From contig QEVI01000006.1 of NCBI GenBank assembly GCA_003576855.1, forward strand, positions 1 through 37,877: a DNA stretch of 37,877 bases. Reading direction: 5' to 3'. Positions within the stretch are counted from its first letter, which is position 1, and each line of letters opens with the position of its first letter. Below are positions 24,312 to 31,915 of this stretch, piece by piece. The notes under the pieces are model-generated. The model was not told the DNA's origin. It was given only the letters and a program-made list of their open reading frames with translations, and did no database searches. Source of the DNA: Planctomycetota bacterium (GTDB lineage Bacteria > Planctomycetota > Planctomycetia > Pirellulales > Lacipirellulaceae). The position numbers were made by a program, and so were the translations under genes.

Positions 24312-24490
24312 CTCACGCAAGGGCGCAAAGGCGCCCCGATGCACCGAGGCGAGGTTGCAAATGCATTTGATACGCCGCACCGACAACCCGCGAGCAATCT
24401 CGTTCTCAGGATGTTCGCTCCTGAGGAACACTCGGCTGCTGATCTCTCTTAATTATAGTGCTTCTTACCGCCCTTGCGTCTTTGCGTGAG
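24312..24490. repeat. Inverted CGCAAAG-type short repeats flanking the preA leader region
   Basis: The left arm (24312-24333, CTCACGCAAGGGCGCAAAGG then CG) and the right arm (24469-24490) are near-inverse. Reversed, the right arm matches the left at 18 of 22 bases, with octamers CGCAARGR in both. The right arm ends 2 bp from the aminotransferase stop codon. Between the arms are a perfect 12-bp palindrome CAAATGCATTTG (24358-24369) and a hairpin CTCAGGA-TGTTCGC-TCCTGAG (24405-24425). Confidence 0.65.
24452..24457 (-). promoter_or_regulatory. Candidate -10 element upstream of preA
   Basis: A perfect TATAAT on the minus strand, in an unusually AT-rich patch (TTAATTATAG on the plus strand). No good -35 lies 16-18 bp upstream, so an activator or alternative sigma factor would be needed. 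The leader to the ATG at 24286 would be about 160 nt and would contain the 24405-24425 hairpin and the 24358-24369 palindrome. Confidence 0.3.
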
Positions 24491-24492
24491 AC

Positions 24493-25875
24493 CTATTCAA
24501 TCTTATCCACTTCGCCGAGCACTTCGTCCAGGCAGTCCACGATGAAATCGGCGTCGTCCTTGGTGAGGCACATCGGCGGCTTAAGGCGGATCGTGTTGCC
24601 GAACAGGCCGCCTTTGCCGAGCAGCAGGCCGCGCTCTTTGGCCTTCTCCAGCACGTCGGCCGTCTCCGTGCTGGCCGGCTCTTTTGTTTTCCGGTCGCGA
24701 ACCAATTCGACGCCGAGCATCAGCCCCAGCCCGCGGACTTCGCCGATCAGTGCGTGCCGCTGCTGCAGTTCCAGCAGCCGGTGCTGGAGATGGCCGCCGA
24801 CGGCCTTGGCGTTCTGCTGGATATTCTCGCGGTCGATGACCTCGAGCGTGGCCAGCCCCTGCGTCATGGAGATGGGATTGCCGCCGAAGGTATTGAAGTG
24901 GACGCGGTTTTTCATCGTCGCCGCAATGTCCGGCCGGGTCGTGCAGGCGCCCAGCGGGGCGCCGTTGCCGATGCCCTTAGCCATGGTCACCAGGTCGGGC
25001 GTCACGCCCCAGTTCTGGAAGCCCCAGAAGCGCTCGCCGGTGCGGCCGAAGCCGGTTTGCACTTCGTCGGCGATGCACACGCCGCCGGCCTGGCGGACGA
25101 TGTCGTAGACGATGCTGAAGTACTCTGGCGGCGGCGTGACGGCGCCGCCGACCCCCTGGATCGGCTCGGCGATGAAACAAGCGATCTGGCCGCACGTCTC
25201 GTACTTGATGACGTTCTCGACGTCGTAGGCGCACTTCAGGCCGCAGCTCGGGTGCTCCAGGCCGTAGGGGCAGCGGTAGCAATAGGGCGCCAGGGCGTTC
25301 TTCACGCCCACCGTCGGATTGCTCTTAAATTTCCACGTGCTATGGGCGGTCAGGGCCATCGTCCCTTGCGTACCGCCGTGGTAGCAGTTGCGCAAGCTGA
25401 CGACCTCTTGGTTCCCCGTGAACTCGCGGGCCGACAGAATCGCGACCTCATTGGCCTCGCTGCCGGAGTTGGTGAAATAGGTAACCGACAAGCCGCTGTC
25501 GGTCGGCATATGCTCCGCGAGTTTCTTGGCGAATTGGCCGATCGTCGGATGGAGATAGATCGTCGTGACATGCTGCAACTTGCCCGCCTGTTCGCGGACC
25601 TTCGCGACCACGTGCGGATGGCAATGACCGATCGCGACGGTAACGATGCCCGCGAAGCCATCGAGGTATCGTTTTCCCGACTCGTCCCACAGGTATTGCA
25701 TGTGGCCTTCGACCACCAGCAGCGGGTCGCGATAGTACGTGATGAGCCCGGGCGTCAAATACTGCTGGCGCAAGGCCAGGACTTCGGCCTTCGACGGGCC
25801 GGCGTACGGAGCGGGCTGATGATCGCAGGCGGGCAGCGAAGCGCGAAGTTGCGTGGCCACGGCAGTTGCTCGCAA
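24493..25875 (-). CDS. Class III (AGXT2-like) omega-aminotransferase
   Basis: A 460-residue PLP enzyme. Motifs: YLDGFAGIVTVAIGHCHP (70-87), TNSGSEANE (135-143), IADEVQTGFGR with D270 for the PLP nitrogen, and TMAKGIGNG with Schiff-base lysine K300. It resembles alanine-glyoxylate/beta-alanine-pyruvate aminotransferases. Next to preA and a beta-ureidopropionase it most likely converts beta-alanine or 3-aminoisobutyrate to the semialdehyde. Four cysteines, CYRC (199, 202) and CGLKC (211, 215), form a compact possible metal site. The start is uncertain: the farthest start is a TTG at 25875, with a GTG five codons downstream at 25860, and neither has a clear ribosome site. It is cytoplasmic and divergent from the NCS1 permease. 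Confidence 0.88.
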   Translation of the reverse strand: MRATAVATQLRASLPACDHQPAPYAGPSKAEVLALRQQYLTPGLITYYRDPLLVVEGHMQYLWDESGKRYLDGFAGIVTVAIGHCHPHVVAKVREQAGKLQHVTTIYLHPTIGQFAKKLAEHMPTDSGLSVTYFTNSGSEANEVAILSAREFTGNQEVVSLRNCYHGGTQGTMALTAHSTWKFKSNPTVGVKNALAPYCYRCPYGLEHPSCGLKCAYDVENVIKYETCGQIACFIAEPIQGVGGAVTPPPEYFSIVYDIVRQAGGVCIADEVQTGFGRTGERFWGFQNWGVTPDLVTMAKGIGNGAPLGACTTRPDIAATMKNRVHFNTFGGNPISMTQGLATLEVIDRENIQQNAKAVGGHLQHRLLELQQRHALIGEVRGLGLMLGVELVRDRKTKEPASTETADVLEKAKERGLLLGKGGLFGNTIRLKPPMCLTKDDADFIVDCLDEVLGEVDKIE

Positions 25876-26050
25876 AACCGGCGGAGTTGGCGGGACGCTG
25901 CGATTCTAACGTCGCGGAAAGCTCGCTACCACGCAAGTCGCCGGAAAAGCGGCGCAGCGGCGTTGACCACGCCGCGCTCGGCGGATTTACTGATGCCAGC
26001 GGCCGGCAGCGCGCGAGACTGCCCGCCCTTTGCGCCTCAGGGGTCATTCC

Positions 26051-27643
26051 ATGGCTGCGCCGGCGACGCCAGACGGGCCTGCAAGCGGCGACCTGCTGCC
26101 CGAGCTGATCGGCTCTCCCTACTACAGCGCCGACATGGCGCCAACGACGCCGCGAGAACGGCGCTGGGGCATGAGGGATATCGCCGTGCTGTGGATCAGC
26201 ATGTCGGCCTGCATCCCGACGTACATGCTGGCGTCGTCGCTCATCAACGGCGGCATGAACTGGCTGCAGGCCGTGGCGACGATCTTTCTAGGCAACGTCA
26301 TCGTGCTCGTCCCGATGGTGCTCAACGCCCACGCCGGGACGAAGTACGGCATTCCCTTCCCGGTGTACTGCCGGGCGAGCTTCGGCATCCTGGGCGCTAA
26401 CGTACCGGCCATGCTGCGGGCGCTCGTGGCCTGCGGATGGTTCGGCATTCAGACGTGGATCGGCGGACAAGCGATTTACGCCATCCTCAAGCGGCCGGAG
26501 TTCTTTCCAAGCTGGGGGACGGCGCCGCCGCTGTTTGCCGACCCGATGGTCCCCGGCTCCGGATGGGGCGTCAACGCCGCGCAGTTCGGCTGCTTTCTGT
26601 TCTTCTGGCTGATCAACATGCTGGTGGTCTACCGCGGGATCGAGTCGATTCGGCTGCTGCTGAACATCAAGGCTCCGCTGCTGATCGCCCTGGGGTTGGC
26701 GCTGATGGCGTGGGCGTATGCACGCGCCGGCGGATTCGGCGAGATGCTGTCGCAACCGTCGCAATTCGCCGAGGGAGGCGTAAAGGAAGGGGAGTTTTGG
26801 TCCTTTTTCGTGCTGGCCCTCACCGGCAACGTGAGCTTTTGGGCCACGTTGGCGCTCAACATCCCGGACTTCAGCCGCTATGCCCGCTCGCAGCGCGACC
26901 AGGTCGTCGGCCAGGCGCTGGGATTGCCGACCACGATGGGGCTGTACTCGTTCATCGGCGTCGCCGTCACGTCGGCGGCCATGGTGATCTACAAGGACCT
27001 GCCGCCCGAGGAAAAGGCGAAGCTCTGGGAGCCGGTGTACCTGCTGTCGCTGTTCGACAACACGGCCGTGCTGATCGTCGCCATGGCGTCGCTGTGCATC
27101 GCCACGCTGGCGACGAACATCGCGGCCAACGTGGTGAGTCCCGCGAACGACTTCGCCCACCTCTGGCCGCGGGTGATCAGCTTCCGCATCGGCGGCCTGA
27201 TCACCGGCCTGGTCGGCGTTCTCATCCGCCCCTGGCGATTGTTGGAAAACGCGGCCGTGTACATCGACAAGTGGCTCGTCGGCTATTCGCTGCTGCTGGG
27301 CGCCGTGGGCGGGGTGCTCATCGCCGACTACATCGTCCTCCGCCGCACGCGGCTCGACCTGGCCGGCTTGTACAGGAAGGACGGACCGTATTGGTACGTC
27401 GGCGGAATCAATCCGCTGGCACTGGCGGCGCTGCTGGTCGGCATCGGCCTGTGCGTGCCGGGGTTCCTGGCGACGGTCGGCGTCGTGGCGCTCGAAACGC
27501 CCACGATGGAGCCAACGACGTTGCCCACCGTGCCCGCGGTGTTCGGCGAGCTCTACCGCTATGCGTGGTTCACCAGCTTCGGGGCGTCGTTTGTAGCGTA
27601 CCTGGCTCTCATGGCAGCGGCGGGACGGAAGTGGTTGCGATAG
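26051..27643 (+). CDS. NCS1 family nucleobase/hydantoin:cation symporter
   Basis: A 530-residue membrane protein with about 12 hydrophobic segments. It shows the NCS1 signature near TM1-TM2: RWGMRDIAVLWISMSACIPTYM, then NAHAGTKYGIPFPVYCRASFG and ACGWFGIQTWIGGQAIY. NLxNPDFSRYA-like IPDFSRYARS lies in the middle, and IADYIVLRR near the end is typical. The family imports uracil, allantoin, hydantoins, cytosine or thiamine with Na+ or H+. The surrounding catabolic genes suggest a pyrimidine or hydantoin. The ATG at 26051 has AGGGG about 9 nt upstream; an upstream TTG is rejected. It is divergent from the aminotransferase and 27 bp ahead of a nucleotidyltransferase-fold gene. Confidence 0.92.
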   Translation: MAAPATPDGPASGDLLPELIGSPYYSADMAPTTPRERRWGMRDIAVLWISMSACIPTYMLASSLINGGMNWLQAVATIFLGNVIVLVPMVLNAHAGTKYGIPFPVYCRASFGILGANVPAMLRALVACGWFGIQTWIGGQAIYAILKRPEFFPSWGTAPPLFADPMVPGSGWGVNAAQFGCFLFFWLINMLVVYRGIESIRLLLNIKAPLLIALGLALMAWAYARAGGFGEMLSQPSQFAEGGVKEGEFWSFFVLALTGNVSFWATLALNIPDFSRYARSQRDQVVGQALGLPTTMGLYSFIGVAVTSAAMVIYKDLPPEEKAKLWEPVYLLSLFDNTAVLIVAMASLCIATLATNIAANVVSPANDFAHLWPRVISFRIGGLITGLVGVLIRPWRLLENAAVYIDKWLVGYSLLLGAVGGVLIADYIVLRRTRLDLAGLYRKDGPYWYVGGINPLALAALLVGIGLCVPGFLATVGVVALETPTMEPTTLPTVPAVFGELYRYAWFTSFGASFVAYLALMAAAGRKWLR

Positions 27644-27670
27644 GGCGCGGCGGCGTCGTATGATCAAAAC

Positions 27671-28285
27671 ATGTCAAGCGTCGAGCAACCAACGCCGACC
27701 GTGGTTTCTTTCGGACCCGACTTGCTGGAGAGGATGGTGCGGGCCGTGGAGAAAGTGCGCGAGCGGCTGCATCGGTCCACCCAGGCGCTCGAGGCGGCGG
27801 GAGTCCCCTACGCGGTCATCGGCGGCAACGCGGTGGCCGCTTGGGTCTCGAAGGTGGATCCCGGCGCCGCCCGGAACACGATCGATGTGGACCTGATTGT
27901 CAATCGGTCTGACCTTGAAGCCGCGAAAACAGCGATGGCGAAAGCCGGATTCGAGTACCATTACTCGTATGGCGTCCATACGTTCCTCGACGGTCCCGAT
28001 GGCCGCCCGCGAGACGCCGTGCATATTATCTTTGCCGGCGAGATGGTCGATCCGCGTTACTCGGCGCCGGCGCCGGATCTGTCGGAATCCCAGCAGCACG
28101 ATACTTATCGACTGCTGGAATTGGAATCGCTGGTGAGAATGAAACTAACGTCGTTTCGCCGCAAGGACCAGGTTCACATCCAGGACATGATTGCCGTAGG
28201 CCTGATCGACCAATCGTGGACGACCCGCTTCCAGCCGCCGCTTGCCGCCAAGCTCCAGGAATTGCTGGACGACCCGGAGGGCTGA
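27671..28285 (+). CDS. Nucleotidyltransferase-fold protein (AbiEii-like minimal type)
   Basis: A 204-residue soluble protein. The minimal nucleotidyltransferase signature is present: AVIGGNAVAAW (GG at 51-52), then NTIDVDLIV with D72 and D74, and a further acidic strand in AVHIIF. C-terminal helices (LLELESLVRMKLTSFRRKDQVHIQDM) match the typical substrate-recognition region of AbiEii/AbiGii and DUF-type nucleotidyltransferases. Some relatives are toxins that modify tRNA or proteins, but no antitoxin-like partner is adjacent. It starts 27 bp after the NCS1 permease, so it may be cotranscribed with it, without an obvious functional link. The ATG has only a weak ribosome site. Confidence 0.75.
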   Translation: MSSVEQPTPTVVSFGPDLLERMVRAVEKVRERLHRSTQALEAAGVPYAVIGGNAVAAWVSKVDPGAARNTIDVDLIVNRSDLEAAKTAMAKAGFEYHYSYGVHTFLDGPDGRPRDAVHIIFAGEMVDPRYSAPAPDLSESQQHDTYRLLELESLVRMKLTSFRRKDQVHIQDMIAVGLIDQSWTTRFQPPLAAKLQELLDDPEG

Positions 28286-28429
28286 ACAAACGGCGTTACG
28301 TTCCACGGCCGCCGGCGGCATGCCACTATTGATGGGCTCGGCTTCCCGGCGAGTTGAATTGCAGGCGCGACAATAGCCGGGGCTAATCCCTCCCCTGGCC
28401 CCTCCCTGCGAGGAAGGGGGATTTCACGC

Positions 28430-29299
28430 TCACGGCGCCACCAGGGCCTCGTACGTCTCCGGGCGGCGGTCGCGGTAGAACTGCCAGGTGTTGCGGACTT
28501 CGCGGATGAGGTCGAGGTCGATGTCCGCCACGACGATGTCATCGTCGTTGCGGCAGCCTTCGGCGATGATCTGGCCCCGCGGGTTACACCAGTAGCTTTG
28601 GCCGTAGAACTCGCCGATCCGCCACGGCTCCTCCCAGCCGGGGCGGTTGATCGCGCCGACCCAGTAGGCGTTGGCGACGGCGTGGGCCGGCTGCTCCAAC
28701 TTCCACAGATACTCGCTCAGCCCCGCGACGGTGGCCGAAGGGTTGAAGACGATCTCGGCGCCGCCCAGCCCCAGCGCGCGAGCGCCTTCCGGGAAATGGC
28801 GGTCGTAGCAAATGTAGACTCCCACTCGTCCCACGGCCGTGTCGAAGACCGGATAGCCGAGGTTCCCCGGCCGAAAATAGAACTTCTCCCAGAAGCCGGG
28901 GTTCACTTGCGGGATGTGAACCTTGCGGAACTTGCCGAGGTAGGCGCCGTCGGCGTTGATGACGCTGGCGGCGTTGTAGTAAAGACCGGAAATTTCTTCT
29001 TCATAGATGGGGACGACCAGGACGATGCCGTGCTTTTTGGCCACCTCGCACATGAGCTTGGTCGTGGGGCCGTCGGGGATGCGCTCCACCAGGTCGTACC
29101 ATTTGGTTTGCTGCTCCGCGCAGAAGTAGGGGCCGTAAAACAGCTCCTGGAGGCAAACGATCTGAGCGCCTTGATCAGCCGCCTTGGCGATGAGGGCGAC
29201 ATGCTTGTCGATCATCGCCCGCTTGATCTTCTCGACGGGGGACGTGGCCGGCTCGCAGAGGGTCGCTTGAATCAGGCCGCCGCGGACGATGCGGGACAT
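28430..29299 (-). CDS. Beta-ureidopropionase-like N-carbamoyl amidohydrolase (nitrilase superfamily)
   Basis: A 289-residue C-N hydrolase. The nitrilase triad is E52 (CLQELFYGPYFC), K126 (GKFRKVHIPQ) and C164 (VYICYDRHFPEGAR). FWEKFYFRPGN is typical of the N-carbamyl-beta-alanine / N-carbamoylputrescine amidohydrolase branch. In this context it should hydrolyse N-carbamoyl-beta-alanine to beta-alanine, CO2 and ammonia; carbamoylputrescine is the alternative substrate. The ATG at 29299 has GGAG about 10 nt upstream. It is cytoplasmic. A small membrane-protein ORF ends 55 bp upstream on the same strand. It is convergent with the nucleotidyltransferase gene. Confidence 0.9.
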   Translation of the reverse strand: MSRIVRGGLIQATLCEPATSPVEKIKRAMIDKHVALIAKAADQGAQIVCLQELFYGPYFCAEQQTKWYDLVERIPDGPTTKLMCEVAKKHGIVLVVPIYEEEISGLYYNAASVINADGAYLGKFRKVHIPQVNPGFWEKFYFRPGNLGYPVFDTAVGRVGVYICYDRHFPEGARALGLGGAEIVFNPSATVAGLSEYLWKLEQPAHAVANAYWVGAINRPGWEEPWRIGEFYGQSYWCNPRGQIIAEGCRNDDDIVVADIDLDLIREVRNTWQFYRDRRPETYEALVAP

Positions 29300-29354
29300 A
29301 TCGGTTGGCTCCGAAAATCATGCAGGACGGGACGATCGAGGCGCTCGAGGCGCT

Positions 29355-29528
29355 TCACGGCTTGCCGCGCAACTGGACAATCGCCGAGGCCGCCGCGCAC
29401 GCCGCGCCTACGATGGCATATCCTATGCGGAAATAATCGTGATGAGGACCCGGTTCGCCGCTGGCGACGAAGCCATACCCGCAGAATACGGCAATCAGCA
29501 ACAGCGCCAGAGCGGTTGCGGTTCTCAT
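29355..29528 (-). CDS. Small two-helix membrane protein
   Basis: A 57-residue ORF. A hydrophobic helix at about 4-22 (TATALALLLIAVFCGYGFV), a polar turn (SGEPGPHHDYFR) and a second helix at about 35-51 (IGYAIVGAACAAASAIV) end in a basic tail QLRGKP. The clean membrane topology and position just upstream of the nitrilase on the same strand suggest a real gene. I know of no homologue and see no strong ribosome site. It could instead be chance hydrophobicity in a 177+ bp intergenic stretch. Confidence 0.4.
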   Translation of the reverse strand: MRTATALALLLIAVFCGYGFVASGEPGPHHDYFRIGYAIVGAACAAASAIVQLRGKP

Positions 29529-29705
29529 GATCGGCGTCTCGTCGGAATGGCATCTGGCGCGGCGCGGAACAAGATGGCTGCTTAACTGACGCCGCTCACG
29601 CCCTCCGCCGCCATTTGGGCGTCGCCGTTTCAACTGCTATCATAGCGTGGCGCCCGCCGTCTATCCTGCCGTTTTCACCGAGCCGCTGATCGCGAGGTTA
29701 AATGC

Positions 29706-31223
29706 ATGGCCGCGATTGCCGAGATCGATGTCGTTCCGATCCTGTCCGGCGGCCGTTGGCTGAAGGTCATGCCCCAGCGGAGCGGCGAGGTCTACAATCC
29801 CTCGACCGGTCAGGTCATCGCGCGAGTCCCTTTTTGCGACGCGCCAGACGTCGCCGAAGCGGTGGCGGCGGCGCGAAACGCGTGGCCTGGCTGGGCCGAC
29901 ACGCCGGCCGTCGATCGGGCCCGCGTGCTGTTTCAGTTCCATCATCTGCTGGCCGAGCGGTTCGAGGAGCTGGCCGCCTTAGTAACGCGCGAGCACGGCA
30001 AGACGCTGGCCGAGGCCCGCGCCGAAGTACAGCGCGGCCTGGAAATGGTGGAGTTCGCCTGCGGGGCGCCTAGCCTGCTGATGGGCGATTCGCTGCCCAA
30101 CATCGCGCCTGGCGTCGACGCCGAGACGAACCGGCATCCGGTGGGCGTGTGTGCCGGCATTACGCCATACAATTTCCCGTGCATGGTGCCGCTATGGATG
30201 TTTCCCACGGCCATCGCCTGCGGCAACACGTTCGTATTGAAGCCGTCGGAGAAGGCGCCGCTGTCCGCGGTCCGGCTGGGCGAACTGCTGCAACAGGCAG
30301 GCTTGCCGCCGGGAGTGTTCAACATCGTTCACGGCGACCGGCAGTGCGTCGATGCGCTGCTAGTGCATCCGGACGTCGCCGCCGTCTCCTTCGTCGGATC
30401 GACGCCCATCGCCAAGTACGTCTACCAAACGGGCACAGCGCACGGCAAGCGCGTGCAGGCGGCCGGCGGCGCCAAGAACCATCTCATCATCATGCCGGAC
30501 GCGGACCTTGATCAATCGGTCAAAGCCCTGGCCGCCAGCGCCTACGGCTGCGCCGGGCAGCGGTGCATGGCCGGCAGCGTGGCGGTGGCCGTGGGGCGCG
30601 TCGCCGATCCGCTGGTCGAAGCGCTGCGGGCGCATGCCGGCGGCCTGCGGGTCGGTCCGACCGACGGCCGCGAGGATGTCGACATGGGGCCGGTCATCCG
30701 CCGCGAACACCTCCAGCGGGTGGCCGCGTACCTCGACGTGGCCGTCGACGAGGGCGCGACGGTGGCCCTCGACGGCCGGCTGCCGCCGGAGAACGACGCG
30801 TTCTTGCTGGGCCCTTCGATCGTCGATCGCGTGAAGCCGGACATGCGCCTGGCCCGCGAGGAGATCTTCGGCCCCGTGCTATCGGTCATTCGGGCCGAAT
30901 CGCTGGAGGCGGCGCTGGACGTCGGCCGGCGCTCGCCGTACGGCAACGGCGCGTCGATCTTCACCCGCGACGGCTTCGCGGCCCGCGAGTTCAAGCACCG
31001 GTTCAACGCGGGCATGATCGGCGTCAACGTCGGCGTGCCGGCGCCCATGGCCTGGTTCCCGTTCACCGGATGGAACCAGTCGTTCTTCGGCGACTTGCAC
31101 ATCCAGGGCGTCGAAAGCATTCACTTCTACACGCGGCAAAAGATGACGTTGACGCGCTGGTTCGGCAGCGGGGCCGATTCGCACCACGATCCGGTATGGA
31201 AGACGCGAAGGGGTGATCAGTGA
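29706..31223 (+). CDS. mmsA: CoA-acylating (methyl)malonate-semialdehyde dehydrogenase
   Basis: A 505-residue aldehyde dehydrogenase of normal MmsA length. Motifs: RNAWPGWADTP near residue 60, ITPYNFPCMVPLWMFP (cofactor region), FVGSTPIAKYVYQ, GGAKNHLIIMPDADLD, GCAGQRCMA with nucleophile C287, and FTGWNQSFFGDLHIQGVE and FYTRQKMT near the end. These identify the MmsA branch, which oxidises malonate or methylmalonate semialdehyde with NAD+ and CoA to acetyl- or propionyl-CoA plus CO2. It is the expected last step after transamination of beta-alanine. The ATG at 29706 follows GAGG by about 7 nt; another ATG at 29702 is out of frame. No same-strand operon partner is close. Confidence 0.95.
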   Translation: MAAIAEIDVVPILSGGRWLKVMPQRSGEVYNPSTGQVIARVPFCDAPDVAEAVAAARNAWPGWADTPAVDRARVLFQFHHLLAERFEELAALVTREHGKTLAEARAEVQRGLEMVEFACGAPSLLMGDSLPNIAPGVDAETNRHPVGVCAGITPYNFPCMVPLWMFPTAIACGNTFVLKPSEKAPLSAVRLGELLQQAGLPPGVFNIVHGDRQCVDALLVHPDVAAVSFVGSTPIAKYVYQTGTAHGKRVQAAGGAKNHLIIMPDADLDQSVKALAASAYGCAGQRCMAGSVAVAVGRVADPLVEALRAHAGGLRVGPTDGREDVDMGPVIRREHLQRVAAYLDVAVDEGATVALDGRLPPENDAFLLGPSIVDRVKPDMRLAREEIFGPVLSVIRAESLEAALDVGRRSPYGNGASIFTRDGFAAREFKHRFNAGMIGVNVGVPAPMAWFPFTGWNQSFFGDLHIQGVESIHFYTRQKMTLTRWFGSGADSHHDPVWKTRRGDQ

Positions 31224-31233
31224 TCAGCCCCCG

Positions 31234-31281
31234 CCCCTTGCCCCTTGCCCCCTGCTCCCTGCCCCTGCCCCCTGCTTCCTG
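31234..31281. repeat. Heptamer tandem array, unit CCCCYTG
   Basis: Seven consecutive units just after mmsA: CCCCTTG, CCCCTTG, CCCCCTG, CTCCCTG, a 6-base CCCCTG, CCCCCTG, CTTCCTG. The strand bias is strong (C/T on plus). It lies wholly in the 117-bp gap before the GNAT gene. Confidence 0.85.
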
Positions 31282-31340
31282 GCCGAAGCTCGATACACTG
31301 GCGCTGATGTACAACGGGCGCCACGAGGAGTGAGCCATTC

Positions 31341-31844
31341 ATGCGTCAGGCCGAGGTTACCAACGAGCGAGTGACGGTCCGCCCCGCGTCCAGCGACGAT
31401 GTGCCCCTCATCCTCGCGTTCATCCGCGAGCTGGCCGAGTACGAGCGGCTGGCCCACACTGTGGATACGACCGAGGCCTGTTTACAGCGGACGCTGTTCG
31501 GCCAGCGGCCTGAGGCGGAGGTGCTCATCGGCGAAGTAGACGGCGAGGCCGTCGGCTTGGCGCTGTTCTTCGCCAACTATTCGACGTTCAAAGGCCGCTC
31601 GGGGATCTACCTGGAAGATTTGTTCGTCCGACCGCACGCCCGGGGAGTGGGAGTCGGCAAGGCGCTGTTGCGGGAAGTCGCCCGGATCGCCGCCGCGCGG
31701 GGCTGCGTGCGCCTGGAGTGGTCGGTGCTCGATTGGAACACGCCGGCCATTGAGTTCTACCGAAGCCTGGGCGCCCAGCCGCTCGATGATTGGACCGTCT
31801 ACCGGCTGACCAGCGAAGGCATCGCCCGCCTCGCCGGGGCCTGA
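31341..31844 (+). CDS. GNAT acetyltransferase, SSAT/diamine-acetyltransferase-like
   Basis: A 167-residue acetyl-CoA-dependent N-acetyltransferase. The pattern is that of spermidine/spermine N1-acetyltransferase relatives: IRELAEYERLA near residue 32, FFANYSTFKGRSGIYLEDLFV (about 75-95), the acetyl-CoA loop RPHARGVGVGKALL (R/Q-x-x-G-x-G/A), and RLEWSVLDWNTPAIEFYRSLGA followed by DDWTVYRL. A small amine or amino acid is the likely substrate, not determined here. The ATG is at 31341, with GAGGAG somewhat far upstream (about 11 nt). It is convergent with argJ, 71 bp apart. Confidence 0.88.
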   Translation: MRQAEVTNERVTVRPASSDDVPLILAFIRELAEYERLAHTVDTTEACLQRTLFGQRPEAEVLIGEVDGEAVGLALFFANYSTFKGRSGIYLEDLFVRPHARGVGVGKALLREVARIAAARGCVRLEWSVLDWNTPAIEFYRSLGAQPLDDWTVYRLTSEGIARLAGA

Positions 31845-31915
31845 AAACCCCGTCTGCGCCATGCAGCCTATTCCTGCGAAAAAGGCCGCCTTTCCCCAAC
31901 TGCCCCCTGCCCGCC

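Noticed and set aside
24754-26400. A 548-codon open frame on the plus strand opposite the aminotransferase
   Set aside because: Composition is that of a high-GC antisense shadow (Arg/Gly/Ala/His-rich, no domain), and the minus-strand enzyme has complete motifs throughout.
31860-31915. AAAGG-CCG-CCTTT as a terminator between the GNAT gene and argJ
   Set aside because: The stem is only 5 bp with a 3-base loop and no T-tract in either direction.
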